Notes under the pieces: generated by a model
The model's input: only the letters and a program-made list of their open reading frames with translations
The model's database searches: none
Told to the model about the DNA's origin: nothing
Source: Neoechinorhynchus agilis
Lineage: Eukaryota; Acanthocephala
Assembly (NCBI GenBank): GCA_051530055.1
Contig: CM121342.1
Location: 5,828,001-5,892,000, forward strand
Length of the DNA stretch: 64,000 bases
Direction of reading: 5' to 3'
Made by a program: the position numbers and the translations under genes
In this document: positions 1 through 12,179 of the stretch, one piece after another
How the letters are laid out: every line of letters starts with the position of its first letter
Position numbering within the stretch: the stretch's first letter is position 1

Positions 1-188
1 TCATTTTATCTCATTTAATAAAAATCGTCAAGAGAAAATACTTCGGCGTTTTCAAATTTCGAGTTTTCATTTAATAGGTAATGTTTTCCAAAAGCGCGTC
101 TAAATTAAAGGAAAAAGAAGTGGGAACACGAACGCGTTTTAAAGATGCGGCATTATGATCACAACCGAAACTCAAATCTCTCAGTTGA

Positions 189-2693
189 ACATCTTTACGG
201 TCAACTCCGGGAAGCTTTAAGGAACAAACAAATGTGATTCCATTTGGAATCAAAGATGAAGACCCATTTGTTTCTCAAAAGTCAATACTCGCGTTTCCAT
301 TAAACCGATTACTATTGGAATGTGAATTTACTTCCTATATTTCAGAGTCAAGTGCGATTGCATTTGTTTGGAAAAATCGATGTGTTCAGCGATTCTATGA
401 GAATCATGGAACGGTAATTCAAAAAGGAGATTCTGTTGAAATTATCGATATCGATCGTAGTTTGGTTATGTTGCTTCGGCACAAAGACACTGAGCTTATT
501 CTCAATACTTTATTGGAACGTGAAGATCGAGGACTTTTGAAATTCCATTCCGTCTTCACTATGACCCATAAAATTAACCAAAAAAAGCAATACTTCTACA
601 CCGATATTCTGGCTCTTCGATGCTGTGAAAAGCATCATGGACGAGTTGTTATTATCTCTCCCATTAGTTGCTCAACACAAAATGTGAACGTTTATGATGT
701 TGATAGAGCACTTCATTTATCGGTCGATATAGACGATCTATATGTTTTTGTTGATTCCGCCATTGCTATGGAACCGCCTTTAACTGCTTTATGTTGTCTT
801 TTCGAAGCTTTTATTGCAATTTGGCCTCATTTCGAATGCTCGGATGATCTCGTGGGTTTTCTGAAAGGCTTTATTGAACACGAAAATGCGAAGATATCAA
901 CGAAAGCTATTAAAAGAAGTTTAATAAGAGAATCGTGTCATGTTATTGATTTGTACGATCAGTCATCGAAATCGACTGTTAAACAGACATTTATGATCTG
1001 CACTGGCATTCAGATATTTCGTGAGAAATTCGGTTTGTTCTCAGGGTACAGCGTTTTTGCATTTCGATTTTGTTCACAAATCAACGTTTCTTCACCCTCT
1101 TTTTTTTAGCCCACGATGCTCATCTCGTAAAAAAGTGAAATTCCAGTTTTTGAATAGCCCCTGATGAGTTGCTGTCGATTTTGATTGGCTGAGTCTGTTA
1201 AAAAGGCGATATGCCATTGACCATTTCTTAAGAATCTTCCGAAACTCACGGTGTAAACGATGAAGCAATGTCGCACATCAGATCCTCGGTTGCCTTGAAT
1301 GATCAGAACCGGAAAAAACAAGCGATTCACATAACTCACGTTCACTCGCCGACATGGATATGTTTTCAGTCTTCTTTAAAAATGAATCACATTTGGGCAG
1401 AATGCGAGCAAATGTATGCAATGTTCCGCTCAAACCGCCTAAAACGAACTGAACCTCGACTCGATAAGCGTCTCTATATCTTACCACTCACTGACATCAC
1501 TCAATCAACACTAATGCATCGGATTATCGTAATGGCAATAATTGGCGATTGTCTCGTTGTTTACTATGTAGACCGAGGCATTTTTGGAATCGCTGATGCT
1601 AAATCGGTTTACGTGTGTCCAGCAACAATCGCTAAGCATCCATGGTCTCTAAGAGCATTTGGAATCAGCCCATATAATTTAAAAAGTGCAAATAATGAAC
1701 AGTTTGATATTGGCGACGAGTTAGAAGGTCGCGATTTTGAATTGCATTATGAGCCCGACGACAAAGATTACAAAGTCTACGACGGAACTAATCGTTGTTT
1801 TATTGACTTCTATGACCATGATTCAATGGAGATTGGTTATAGTCGATTTAGTAGGCAGCATCGTAAGATCGGCGATTTCGTTTTGACTCATTTAAGAAAC
1901 TATCCGGGTTTCCGATTCAAACGCCGTAATCCTTTGGTTTGCAAAATCACTCGAATAATCGAGGAAAGCGATCAGTTCGAACTTTTGCTTCTGGAAAGTA
2001 TGAGGGTTCAAAGTACTTTTGTGGCTGTGGGCAAACACGAAGTATTTGATCGAATGGTTGGAAAGGAAGCTAGTTTACGAGACATATTTGTACCTTTAGG
2101 GACGTATCGTGTAGGGCAGAACTGTGCCATGTGGATCTTCTTCAAGGCACTCTTTTGCAATAAAAATAGTGAAGATTGATGACGATGATGGGCAGGAGGA
2201 TCTTGTCAGTTTCGTTGCTCATTCCGAGATGGACGTAATTCTGTTCCGTGTTATCAGTTTGCGATTGGCCCGTCAAATCGATGTTGTCACAAGTTCAAAA
2301 ATAGACCACCATCTTAATCCGTGTCCGACTTCTTTGCTAGCAGCGAATCTATACGAAAATGGACCGCTTATCCGATGCAGGATTATCGAGAGAAACGATA
2401 AAATGAGCAAAGTCTCTATTATTGACATGAACCACGAAGCTGATGTAAATGAATGCCATAGCTCCCCATTGTGGTCTTCTATGGTACCCATCTCGTTGGG
2501 GTCATTTTGTGATAGAATTGAGCCTTTGGCTAGAAGATGCTTTATAAAACGTAAAGATGCTGCAATATCTAAAGAACTTCTAAGACTAAAACTTGTGGAC
2601 GATTGGGTCACTATTAAGGTACTCGCTATGGACGTAAACCTTAAAGGTGATTTAGAATATGAGGTTGTGCTCGAAAACAATGAGTTGATGTGA
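189..2693 (+). CDS. Tudor-domain-like protein, several exons, boundaries unresolved
   Basis: Three open stretches on the plus strand (234-1109, 1268-2179, 2124-2693) read like successive degenerate extended Tudor domains. The middle one has VHSPTWICFQ, as in the 'V.SP..F.VQ' start of the family, then an acidic helix, then VVYYVDRG where a Tudor core has 'V.FIDYGN'. The first has YVFVDSA followed by a Pro and a Cys-rich helix, and the third has RCRIIER then VSIIDMN. Tudor proteins bind methyl-arginine on Piwi-family partners in germ granules. The aromatic cage residues are poorly kept, so ligand binding is uncertain. The first open frame runs back to 189 without a clear ATG; an ATG at 80 in another frame may be an earlier exon. 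The exon junctions near 1050-1240 and 2125-2170 could not be phased with GT-AG. The family call rests on pattern only. Confidence 0.42.
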
Positions 2694-2855
2694 CTGTTTA
2701 AAAGAAAAGCGTGATTCTTGTGATTTAGTATCCTTGGATTTGGATCAAAATTGCGAAGGAACAAAGAAATTGCTATTTCACTGCAGTTGAGATAGAAAAA
2801 TGCTTCACTCGGAATTGAGCTCCCACTTTGATGTCGCCTACGACTTTTACTGAAA

Positions 2856-3086
2856 TCAGCGGTTCCAAAGATTCGAGTAAATTGCATCACCGTTCTCAGA
2901 TGGATCAATCAATTCATAGAGAATTTCTAAAATTGATTTTAATATGCCTGGATTTTGCTCGTATGGAACGTGAGAAATAAGGTTTTCAACGAGATGGCAT
3001 TCTTTGAAAAGATCCCGAAAGATTGAAATGTTCATTAGAAACGTTAACAATAGACGCGTTTGGTCCCGAATTACAAGACATTTCAA
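2856..3086 (-). CDS. Possible exon of an unidentified helical protein
   Basis: A 76-codon open frame on the minus strand has the composition of real protein: amphipathic helices, IRDQTRLLLTFLMN, then HVPYEQNPGILKSILEILY. It reads like one or two HEAT/armadillo-type helical pairs. It starts at a Met at 3086 and ends at a stop at 2856. No neighbouring exon was found on this strand, and the 47-bp array lies upstream. It could be a single exon, a gene relic or a chance frame. No function is proposed. Confidence 0.3.
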   Translation of the reverse strand: MKCLVIRDQTRLLLTFLMNISIFRDLFKECHLVENLISHVPYEQNPGILKSILEILYELIDPSENGDAIYSNLWNR

Positions 3087-3349
3087 ATCGAGAAATGAAG
3101 ACTTGTAATAACACGTTTATTGAAAATACAAAGAAAGTTTTAGGAGGACCCGTGTACCTTTGGGTCCTCCTCCGTTAATGTGGGAATATGCAGTGGAGGG
3201 GTGTCCGTTAGGATGGGAATATCCGGTCGGAGGGAGTAGAAGGAATTTCGTTCGGGTGGGGATGTGTCCGTTCGATTGAGAATATCCGGTTGGGTTGGAA
3301 GGTCCGTTCTGGTGGGAATTGGTGTCTATTGCTTGCAGGAGCGCTTGTA
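3087..3349. other. G-rich spacer with degenerate short repeats
   Basis: No gene is seen. Variants of 'gggaatatccggt' recur at about 3220 and 3285, next to phrases such as 'gtccgtt', so this looks like an older, decayed repeat beside the 47-bp array. A TTTATT at about 3117 would be a minus-strand AATAAA. Confidence 0.4.
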
Positions 3350-4058
3350 AGGTCGATCTTTCCTCAGAATCATTTCAGGTTATGATATCCGAGCGAAGGT
3401 TGGTCTTTCCTCAGAATCATTTCAGGTTATGATATCCGAGCGAAGGTTGGTCTTTCCTCAGAATCATTTCAGGTTATGATATCCGAGCGAAGGTTGGTCT
3501 TTCCTCAGAATCATTTCAGGTTATGATATCCGAGCGAAGGTTGGTCTTTCCTCAGAATCATTTCAGGTTATGATATCCGAGCGAAGGTTGGTCTTTCATC
3601 AGAATCATTTCAGGTTATGATATCCGAGCGAAGGTTGGTCTTTCCTCAGAATCATTTCAGGTTATGATATCCGAGCGAAGGTTGGTCTTTCCTCAGAATC
3701 ATTTCAGGTTATGATATCCGAGCGAAGGTTGGTCTTTCCTCAGAATCATTTCAGGTTATGATATCCGAGCGAAGGTTGGTCTTTCATCAGAATCATTTCA
3801 GGTTATGATATCCGAGCGAAGGTTGGTCTTTCATCAGGTTCATTTCAAGTTATGATATCCGAACGAAGGTTGGTCTTTCCTCAGAATCATTTCAGGTTAT
3901 GATATCCGAGCGAAGGTTGGTCTTTCCTCAGAATCATTTCAGGTTACGATATCCGAGCGAAGGTTGGTCTTTCCTCAGAATCATTTCAGGTTATGATATC
4001 CGAGCGAAGGTTGGTCTTTCCTCAGAATCATTTCAGGTTATGATATCCGAGAGAAGGT
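3350..4058. repeat. 47-bp tandem repeat array (about 15 copies)
   Basis: The unit starts 'ggttggtctttcctcag' and ends 'atatccgagcgaa'. The period of 47 bp can be read from successive 'tcctcagaat' at 3361 and 3408. Copies are nearly identical, with a few single changes, so the array is young or homogenised. As 47 is not a multiple of three, the open frame across its end is incidental. Confidence 0.95.
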
Positions 4059-5028
4059 TGAACAGCATGGAGAAAGGAGCGTAGATATAGTGAGGTCATG
4101 GGAGGATGAAACGAATTAGGATTATGAGTGTTGTGCTCGTATATAAACACGTTTTATTAATTTAAGAAAAGAACGATCCATACACTTGCCAGCATCTATC
4201 TTTGCTTAAAGGTGTCTGAATGACGGATGTTGAAGGCAAGGGAGGTGGGACTTGTTTTTGAAGGAGTTTTAATGTGCGATCGAAGGCTTTGTAAAGGAGA
4301 TGACCGATTGGGAGTCTTTACTTGTTCTCCGGTTATTAAGGAAATATTGGACTTGGGGGAGTTAAGGAACGGGAATAAAATGTGGTAGAAATTATGGTTC
4401 AAGGGTTGATAGGCGTTTTGATTGTTTTATGAACATAGCATCAATGCATTCGGTGAGAGGGGGAATGTAAGTTGTGCAAATTTTAGATGCTCTTTTGTGA
4501 AGTGACGCTTTATGCGACGAACTATGCAATCTTTTTCGTTTCGAGTGCTTTGGACCGTTTGTTGAACACTTTATTGATCTTCAAAACAAAAATTCGGGCG
4601 TTTAAATTTGTAGATATTACTTTATTGTGTGGAAGAGAAAAATATACGAAAATTATTGATGTTTTCGTAAGTGAATAACGAGGACTTTGTGCTTTTCGTC
4701 TATTTGTTGATTTAGCAGCCTCATTTCACCAAAGTATTGATTCTTAAGGGCGAAACGTTCAAAATTCATACGCAAAAAACGATGAATTGTGAGCTCCGGT
4801 GGATATTCTTGGATTTATGATAAAGGGCTTTTGTTTCTATATTAATGAAGTTCTTTGAGAGTAAAGAATGCATTCGTGACGGAGTCACAGCCCAGAAAAT
4901 CATTTCCTTTATTTTTCGATGATTGAATGAAAAATTTTCCTGACGATATTTAAGAAATTAAGAATGTTAATCGATTGCTTGACGTATTTGACACGATCAA
5001 AGATTCGTGCATCAATAAGCAAATGGGA
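4059..5028. other. Intergenic, no gene recognised
   Basis: Only short frames (at most about 70 codons) without protein-like composition are present on either strand. A TTTATT at about 4148 could be a minus-strand poly(A) signal. Base composition shifts sharply to GC-rich at about 5030, where the LINE begins. Confidence 0.5.
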
Positions 5029-5029
5029 A

Positions 5030-8000
5030 TTTGCGCTTCGCCGTCACGATGCCACCACCGCCGTCCCCTCGCTTCGCTCGGGGACGGCCCACGCAAGGTG
5101 ACGAATTAGCGACTACCCCGAAGTCACCGCCCAAAGCCAAGCAGTCAGACGATGGATCTAGCGACGGATTAGATTCACCTCCCAGTACTATACCTCCAAG
5201 AAGGCTCAGGACGATCTCAGCATCGGATAGGTTTTGCAGAAATTCCAAACTACATCACAATGTGTTCAAATCGCCTACAATCGACGCTGGTGACGCAGAT
5301 AATTTGAACGAGCTACTTATCGATCACGTGTAATCTGAGAAGACCAACGCTGCCGGGCTCCCACGCGTCTCTACTGGTTTGTGTCCGGTTTGCGGTAAGT
5401 TTTTTTTTAAATTAACAAATATGGGGGTTTTGTTTGTCCATGGTCCCCGAGATCTCCGCTGTAGTGGGTCTGGTTCTCCACCACAATTAACCGAACCGTT
5501 CGTGCCTGAGACCCCTCAGATCACCACTGATTCTATTTCGATACCTGATATCGTGCGGTTTCTGCCCAGGAACGTCCTGAAACGGATCCCCAAAGGCGCG
5601 CGATATCTGGTCGCCAAAGCATTTACGGGATTGCTCAATGATTGCCTGCAAACGAACTGTGCGCCTTCATGGACACGGCTCTTCGCTTTCCCGCGCTTAG
5701 TCCTCTGCACCAGCGGTGATTCTGGGGTGTCTTTGACATCAACAATCAAGGAAAGGTTAGATTCCTTTGAACAAATATTTAAAAATTTTGAAAGGAATCT
5801 CCGCGAGGTTTCTAAGGGACGCACGAAGGAAGAGTATCGCTGCCGTTTTTCAAAGCGATCACTGACTGAGCGTGTCTCTTCGAAGCTTGCGGACGGGGAT
5901 GTTCGGGGGGCTGTTCGGTTATTGTCATCCTCCGACAGTTTCGCAAAAGGAGACAGCGAGACGCTACAAATACTCCGGTCGAAGCACCCATGTAGTAGCG
6001 GAAGCTTTGAAATTCCATCTCCTCCCATTCAGGACAGGACGCCCACTCAAATTTCAGAGATGAAAAAGGCCATCTCAACTTTTGCAAATGGTTCGGGTCA
6101 CGGGCTTGACGGACTAAGGCCTCAGCACTTAAAGGACATGATGTCCTTTTCAACTGGTGAAGCAGCTCTCTCTCTAGAAAGTGCGCTTTCTCGAATAGTC
6201 GACCGCCTGACTGGAGAGGACCTGAACCCCGTTGCAAAAGACCTATTTTTCGGAGCATCATTATGTGCTCTTACAAAAAAAGAAGGTGGGATTCGTCCCA
6301 TCGCCGTATCTTCGACGATACGCCGACTTGCAGGAAAAATTCTCTGCAAACGTATTACAGAGAAAACCGGGCAGCAACTTCGTCCAGTCCAACTGGGCTG
6401 CTGCACATCCTGCGGGGCGGAAGCTATCGTCCACTCGCTCCGAAACTTTGCTACGAGTAGCTCAGCGCCGTGCGTGATTCTTAAGTGCGATTTTCGGAAC
6501 GCCTTTAACTCTCTTAATAGAGAAAGCATGTTCCGCGCAATTAGGGATCACGCACCAGAAGCCTTCCAGTATTTTCTCAATGCCTACGGGACGGCGATTC
6601 CTTTGCTTTTCGAAGACCACCTCATTTGGTCCGAAAGAGGAGTGCAGCAAGGAGATCCCCTCGGTCCAATCGGATTCTCCCTAACAGTAAACCCAATAGC
6701 GCATTCTCTCCATTCCAGCTTCAACGCTTGGTACTTGGATGACGCTACGCTCGGAGGTAATCCCTCCGTTGTACTGCGCGATTTGGAGACGCTGATTAGG
6801 GAGACCTCGAAGATGGGCATTGAGCTTAATGCTGGAAAATGTGAGCTCCTTGTACTGAATATTGGAGACGCCGCTAAAGTCAAAGAACTAATGGCTGGGT
6901 TCGAGGCCGTAGCTCCAGGTCTGAAACTCGTGACTCGGGAACAACTCAGCTTCTTGGGCAGTTGTGTCTTCGATTCAAATGTGGAAGATGAGATCGGCCA
7001 TATCATACCGAAACTTTCGTTGCTGTGCGATAGGGTGTGCGCTCTCTCGGCTCATGAAGCCTTGTTTCTCATAAAGAACGCGCTCTTCATCCCCAAATTA
7101 TTGTGCAAGGTTCGCACAGCAACATTTTTCAAACACAAAAAAGGATTGGCAAAGCTCGACGACAAGGTGAGGGCTTGTCTCGAGCGTATTTTAAATGTTC
7201 AGCTCTCAGATGAGGCGTGGCGACAAGCTTCTTTGCCTGTGTCGTCTGGGGGATTGGGAATTCGGGCGCTAGTCGACCTTGCTTTGCCGGCCTTTCTTGG
7301 ATCGTTTGAGGGGAGCCTACCAGTCTCGAAGAACATTTTGAAAGAAAAGTTTTGTCTTGACCGGGATTTCGTGGTGGCGGTTGAGGAATGGTGCCAGCAT
7401 ACAGGCGCTAACCATGTCCCAGTGAATGGCCTCAGACAGTCGATCTGGGACAGCCCTCTCGTCGCGAGAGCTCACAGCTCTCTACTTTCCGGTTCTCGCG
7501 ATGGGGTCGTCCGAGCTAGACTGTTGGCAGTTTCGACACGAGAATCTGGGGCGTGGTTAGAGGCTGTTCCTCTGGCATCCGTGGGAACTCTTCTTACTGA
7601 CGAGGTAACGAGGATCACAGTGTCCTTAAGACTTGGTCTTGGGTCGACACGGTCTCGTTTGCCGAAAGTCAGGAGAAAGGTTTTCACGCCATTCTGAAAT
7701 CAATAACGTAATTTCTCGGGCGTTGAGAACGGCGAACTTCCCGAACATCCTGGAACCCGCCCACCTCTGCAGACTAGACGGCCGTAGGCCCGATGGAATT
7801 TCGGTCTTTCCGTGGCGGGAGGGCAAATGCCTTCTCTGGGACGCCACGTGTGTGGACACCCTCGCAGCCAGCAACATCCCCTACTCCCTCGAAATCGCCG
7901 GTGGTGCCGCCAGTGCAGCGGAAGGGAGGAAGGTACGAAAATATATGCAGCTATCGAGGGCTCACTATTTTGTCCCCTTTGGGGTAGAGACGTATGGAGC

Positions 8001-8190
8001 GCTCGGCAGCTCGGCACTCTCTCTGCTCAAGGATCTCTCGAAGAAATTGAGAGAAGCAACCGGAGACTCAAGAGCAGGCTTATTTCTTCGACAAAATATC
8101 TCGCTGGCAGTACAACGGGGCAATGCTGCCAGCGTGATGGCGACGGTCGAGGAAGGACAAAAGCTGGAATTTGGTGGGAGGTGGTGAATG
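5030..8190 (+). mobile_element. Non-LTR retrotransposon (LINE) with reverse transcriptase and C-terminal restriction-like endonuclease
   Basis: An N-terminal Cys2-His-Cys-like finger (CPVCGK, then a His and a Cys, about 5385-5470) is followed by a reverse transcriptase. Its motifs are GLDGLRPQHL (about 6100), KCDFRNAFNSLN (about 6485), GVQQGDPLGP (about 6640) and YLDDATLGG (about 6732). A PD-(D/E)XK-type domain follows at 7740-8180, with RRPDGISVFP, LLWDATCVDTL and VPFGVETYGALG. This order, with no APE endonuclease at the N terminus, fits the R2/CRE/NeSL-like group with a restriction-like endonuclease. The main frame is 5334-7697; one in-frame TAA at 5331-5333 separates it from an upstream Pro-rich part starting at 5031. 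A frame change lies at about 7635-7695, where a few bases are missing relative to the copy at 57520-58782. The copy is therefore probably inactive, but it is the longest in the window and much more GC-rich than its surroundings. Confidence 0.9.
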
Positions 8191-8336
8191 TAAAGAAAAG
8201 TAACCAAATAGAAAAACTCTAAAAGTTGTATTTGATTGTTATCAATAACAAAAAGGCATCGAAACGGACAATCACCAATTAATCAAACGCATTGCTTCAA
8301 AGACGTCAACAGAATCTAAGTTCTTGAGATACCTTT
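8191..8336. other. LINE 3' flank
   Basis: A+T-rich sequence follows the end of the LINE endonuclease frame. No clear poly(A) tail or target duplication could be identified. Confidence 0.4.
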
Positions 8337-8845
8337 TTCCTCCTAAAGCTCAAAAATCACGAATCAATTTATGAGGACGCATTTAGATCTCAATTCCATT
8401 GAAATGGCGCTTAGATTTTAATAATTCATTTCCGATTTGAGTCTAAACTATGAAAACGAGAACACAACCAACGAAATGTTTCAATGAAAAAAAAGATTCG
8501 GACTGAATTACTGAAATGTTGGCGGTTTTCCTAAAGCTCAAAAATCACGAATCAATTTATGAGGACGCATTTAGATCTCAATTCCATTGAAATGGCGCTT
8601 AGATTTAAATAATTCATTTCCGATTTGAGTCTAAACTGTGAAAACGAGAACACAACCAACGAAATGTTTCAATGAAAAAAAAGATTCGGACTGAATTACT
8701 GAAATGTTGGCGGTTTTCCTAAAGCTCAAAAATCACGAATCAATTCATGAGGACGCATTTAGATCTCAATTCCATTGAAATGGCGCTTAGATTTAAATAA
8801 TTCATTTCCGATTTGAGTCTAAACTGTGAAAACGAGAACACAACC
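8337..8845. repeat. 188-bp tandem repeat (about 2.7 copies)
   Basis: The unit starts 'cctaaagctcaaaaatcacg'. Copies begin at about 8342, 8529 and 8718 and are almost identical. The array lies between the LINE and the 3' end of the SSR2 gene. Confidence 0.93.
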
Positions 8846-8896
8846 TGGGTTTTTTCGTCTTAAAACTCAAAAAACCCATGATTTAATATTTTTTCA

Positions 8897-9560
8897 TTAC
8901 ATATTCTTAAGAGTCAAGCAATACTTGGCGGTTTTTTCGTACCAAAGATAGAAGGGCATTGCAGAACTCAGTGCAGCCAAAAGAGCATAAATCACCAATT
9001 GAAATGAATGATTGCCGAATTGTCTTTTATATTCGACGAGCGGCATCGAATATATGAAGCCTGGCGATGAAGACAGGATTGTCTGTGAACAAAAGATAGC
9101 AAAAACGAGAACCATCGGGAAAAAAGTGTCGAATACCTTTTCAGTTTCACGTTCAAAATAAGACAGAACACACGAACTAGCATTCAAGTATCCGGCTAAT
9201 CTTGGTCTCACAATCGCTACGACGCTCACATTATCGTATCTGTTTTGTTGAAGGATTAAGAAAAAAAATTTTCTTTTGATTAACTTACGATTCGATGGAC
9301 TTCCATTGACCAAAGGGATTTGACACGAGATCAAAATCGGATTTGGGATACGATAGGAGATCGTCGAATCGAACGTCAGTGATCGGATTTGGGCCTCGGT
9401 TGTACACGCCATACTTCACGGATAAATCGATTCCAATCGATGTTTGTTTGGTCAACAGAGATTTTGTGAAGAAAACATGTTCGCCGATCACCGATGACGT
9501 CACTACGCCCAGAAACGAGACCACAAAAGCGAACATTCGGCTAATGATGAGCGTTCGCAA
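8897..9560 (-). CDS. SSR2: Translocon-associated protein subunit beta (SSR2/TRAP-beta)
   Basis: This is the beta subunit of the TRAP complex at the ER translocon. Three exons join in phase: 9560-9289, 9239-9137 and 9082-8897. The introns are 49 bp (GTAAGT...ACAG) and 54 bp (GTATTC...ACAG); the second is a multiple of three without stops, so it is invisible to simple ORF calling. The product is 186 aa, close to the family's roughly 183. It has an N-terminal signal segment, then FFTKSLLTKQTSIGIDLSVK and VYNRGPNPITDV, which match the 'SK.LL...V.G.DL...Y.IYN.G...A.DV' pattern. VAIVRPRLAGYLN matches the 'V.RP...G.FN' stretch. A C-terminal membrane helix and a short basic tail follow. An older LINE fragment lies just upstream of the start. 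Confidence 0.88.
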
Positions 9561-9639
9561 CGGTGAAACGGCGTTTTCTCCAACACGGAAGAACAGTTTT
9601 CGAATTTGTTTTTCTTTAATCTAAACGAGCCACCATTAG

Positions 9640-9735
9640 AAGATTCAATTGGCGACATGCGACAAAATATCTCGTTTGCAGTACAACGAATAGCGTTAGC
9701 CGAGGAAGGAGAAAAGCTAAGATTTTGCGGGCACG
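9640..9735 (+). mobile_element. LINE 3'-end fragment
   Basis: The frame reads MRQNISFAVQRIA...AEEGEKLRF. This matches the last coding part of the 5-8 kb LINE (RQNISLAVQRGNAAS...VEEGQKLEF). Only about 30 codons are left, close to the LINE's natural 3' end, as expected for a strongly 5'-truncated insertion. Confidence 0.75.
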
Positions 9736-10410
9736 TTTTGTGCTTTATTATTGTAAAACTGCAAGAAATTAAATCGACGGGTGGTTTATCCGAAGGTTCA
9801 TAGGAATTTTGAGAGTACCCAAAATGGGAAAATTAGATCGAAATTGACCAAACCGTTTGATCTAAAGGTTTTGTGATTTTGTTTAAATTATGGTTAGTTT
9901 ATAAAAAAAATTTAAAGAGAAAATGATGGGTAAAATTAAAAAGTTTAAATGACGATTTCTACTAAAAATTCCTTTTCCTTGTGTAAATTTGTAGAGACGG
10001 AATTCTATTGGCTGGAGTAAAATACAGTTGACCAATAAACATCGAAAGTCAAAATCTAAAATCAATTAGTTTTTCAAATTAATATAATCCATTTAATGTT
10101 CACAATCTTAATCGTCTTCGTGGGTTAGTGATGTGCCTTTATAGATTCTTTCCTTTAGTTTCAGCAATATCTGATTAATTTTTTTAAAGTTCACATTTTT
10201 ATAGACTAACTATTTTTAATCTAAAAAACATTCATTAAAAAAAGAGAATTTTCGAATTCTACTGTGTTATTCTATCAATCTTTTTCTAATTCCTTTTTTG
10301 TCTTTATTTGAGTAACGTGTTTTTTGGGAATACATTTTGTTCTCTTAGTGTTTCTTTTAATTTCCATGACAATAAAAGCTCAACAAAACCCAAGAATCAC
10401 TCACGTTCGT
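9736..10410. other. Intergenic, A+T-rich
   Basis: No gene is recognised on either strand; long A and T runs dominate. The last 100 bp presumably hold the promoter of the small secreted-protein gene that follows. Confidence 0.5.
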
Positions 10411-10414
10411 TTTT

Positions 10415-10744
10415 ATGTTAAAAAGTTTAGCCGTCTTATTTATACTGTCAAGAGTAGTTTCTTTGCCTTTAAATAGACAAATTGGAGATTCGTATAATCG
10501 TTTTCACGTTGATGAATGTGAAAGGAAATGTTCTATGGATGTAAAGTGCAGAGGCTTTGATTTTTTTATTTCGACAGGGCAGTGTAAAATGAGAAATGGT
10601 GATGTGGCGAATAATAATAGCGACGAAGTGACTTTTGGAACAACAACTACAAATGGTACTCAAAATGGCCGATTTCTTCAACTAATTCCGGAATTAGAGG
10701 CATTGGCTGACTTATTGCGACAGCAATATAGCACATTCGCTTGA
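10415..10744 (+). CDS. Small secreted PAN/apple-like protein
   Basis: A single-exon frame of 109 aa. Residues 1-17 are a signal peptide (MLKSLAVLFILSRVVSLP). The rest contains VDECERKCSMDVKCRGFDFF and then GQCKMRN. That Cys-x3-Cys-x5-Cys spacing followed by a later Cys is the core of a PAN/apple domain, where 'C...C....C.gF.y......C.L' is typical. Such domains bind proteins or glycans outside the cell. The N-x-S/T sites near the end could be glycosylated. The protein is short for the family, and a further exon downstream cannot be excluded. Confidence 0.6.
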   Translation: MLKSLAVLFILSRVVSLPLNRQIGDSYNRFHVDECERKCSMDVKCRGFDFFISTGQCKMRNGDVANNNSDEVTFGTTTTNGTQNGRFLQLIPELEALADLLRQQYSTFA

Positions 10745-11807
10745 ATTTAAAGACTTCACGAGATGATTCAATCTTTTTCTTAGTAGCGTTATCGTGTAAT
10801 CATCGGGATGTTTCTATTTTAGATGGCAAACTTTGGGAAAATGCCGAAAATATCCAACATGAAATATCAGAAATCAGTAAATTTCAATCCCAGGAGGGGT
10901 CGTTCCTTTTCTCCCGTCGAAGACTCGTATATTTTGAAATCGTTTCTCGGATATCATGAACCAAAATGAACATGAGGAAAGAGCCAATTTAGCGAATTCT
11001 CCTTCGTGCAATAGCCACCAACTTCCCCCCCCCCCACTCGACTGGACCAGTCAACAACAAAGACTTTCTTCATGCTTTTCCCTTCTCGGGGTCGCACAAA
11101 CCCCTCCGGCCCGTTTTTCTCTCTCAGACGTCGATCCTTAGCCACACACAATCTTTCCATCGTTTTCTCAGCCATCCGTGCCTCCTGGCCCCTCTTCGAT
11201 TTCCTCAACCTTTCGAATATATCGATTCGGATAAACCCGCCATCCACTCCAAAATCATCAAAACTCGAGTGCTCATTACTTTGTTCAATAACAAATAAAA
11301 GGTGTCATTAATATAATCTAATACTCAATTTCATTTCTGTTGTTTCGATTTATTCAATGCATAAAAACTATTAACTGTGATGCTAGTTGAATTTCTTTCT
11401 AAAATATATATTAAAAGTACTTTAAATTGTCAATAGTTTTTTCATCTGCCACGGAATAGCATCCCACTGAACCTTTGAGTCGAGTTGAAAGTGGAATTTT
11501 ACACAAATGCAGATTAGATTTTAATTTGTTTTACAAATCAAACTAAGAAAAAGTCACTTAATTTAATCGCTTTAGTGTTAGAAAAAAAAGCTCCGGTTCT
11601 TCGACCTAAAGATACCAAAAAAATTGATCTTTAAAACCCGGAGGGAAAACAAAATTCGCATAGGTAAAAGGTTCGACTAAATACCCGGTCGCATATCGAC
11701 ATTTTGAACCCTTACAAAGCGATTCTCCTTGGCGTTGAGACGACGTCAATTGACCGAATAGCAAAAGACTTAAGATTCCTCGTATTTTCTTTAATATCGT
11801 GGTTTTT
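10745..11807. other. Intergenic; contains a relative of the 229-bp satellite
   Basis: No convincing gene. About 10929-11026 reads 'ctcggatatcatgaacc', 'atgaggaaag', 'attctccttcgtgcaata' and 'ccaccaactt' in the same order as the tandem unit at 20262-20885, so it is a dispersed, diverged copy of that unit. The rest is A+T-rich. Confidence 0.55.
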
Positions 11808-11930
11808 CATGGCAGCGAAAAATTGAAGGAATTTCGGTTAAATCCAATATTTCGGCAAAGCGATTATTGTGCGCCTCTTTTTTTTAAAGATTTAACCAAA
11901 ATTTCGTAAATTTTTCACGGCCATAAGCAA
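11808..11930. repeat. Imperfect inverted repeat (foldback)
   Basis: The left arm at about 11808-11846 (atggcagcgaaaaattg...ggttaaatc) pairs with the right arm at about 11888-11926 (gatttaacc...tttttcacggccat). The arms are about 36 bp with several mismatches, and the loop is about 45 bp. It looks like a decayed MITE or foldback element. Confidence 0.65.
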
Positions 11931-11954
11931 ACACAGCTGAGGGTTGCCAAAAAA

Positions 11955-12062
11955 GACAAAATACAAGAGTTTAGGTCGAAATCATTAATTCGTTTCATTT
12001 TTTGGGTCGAAATCATTCGTGTCGCTCGGTACCGCGGCGCAGGACCTGGTCACTTTCGATCC
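11955..12062 (+). mobile_element. Short LINE endonuclease-domain fragment
   Basis: The pieces 'agtttaggtcgaaatcatta' and 'ggtaccgcggcgcaggacct' occur in the same order as in the minus-strand LINE copy, around 57680-57770. About 100 bp remain, with an internal deletion. Confidence 0.65.
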
Positions 12063-12179
12063 GAGATCACTAGCATTCGTCCTACAAAACATAAGTTTGG
12101 TTCTCCGAACATTACACCAGATCTAAAACGTCTTATATAAATTTCATTCTATTAAACCGATTACTTACGTTCTCGCAAA

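Noticed and set aside
3350-4058. CRISPR-like regular array
   Set aside because: The whole 47-bp unit repeats with no variable spacers, and the genome is eukaryotic; it is a minisatellite.
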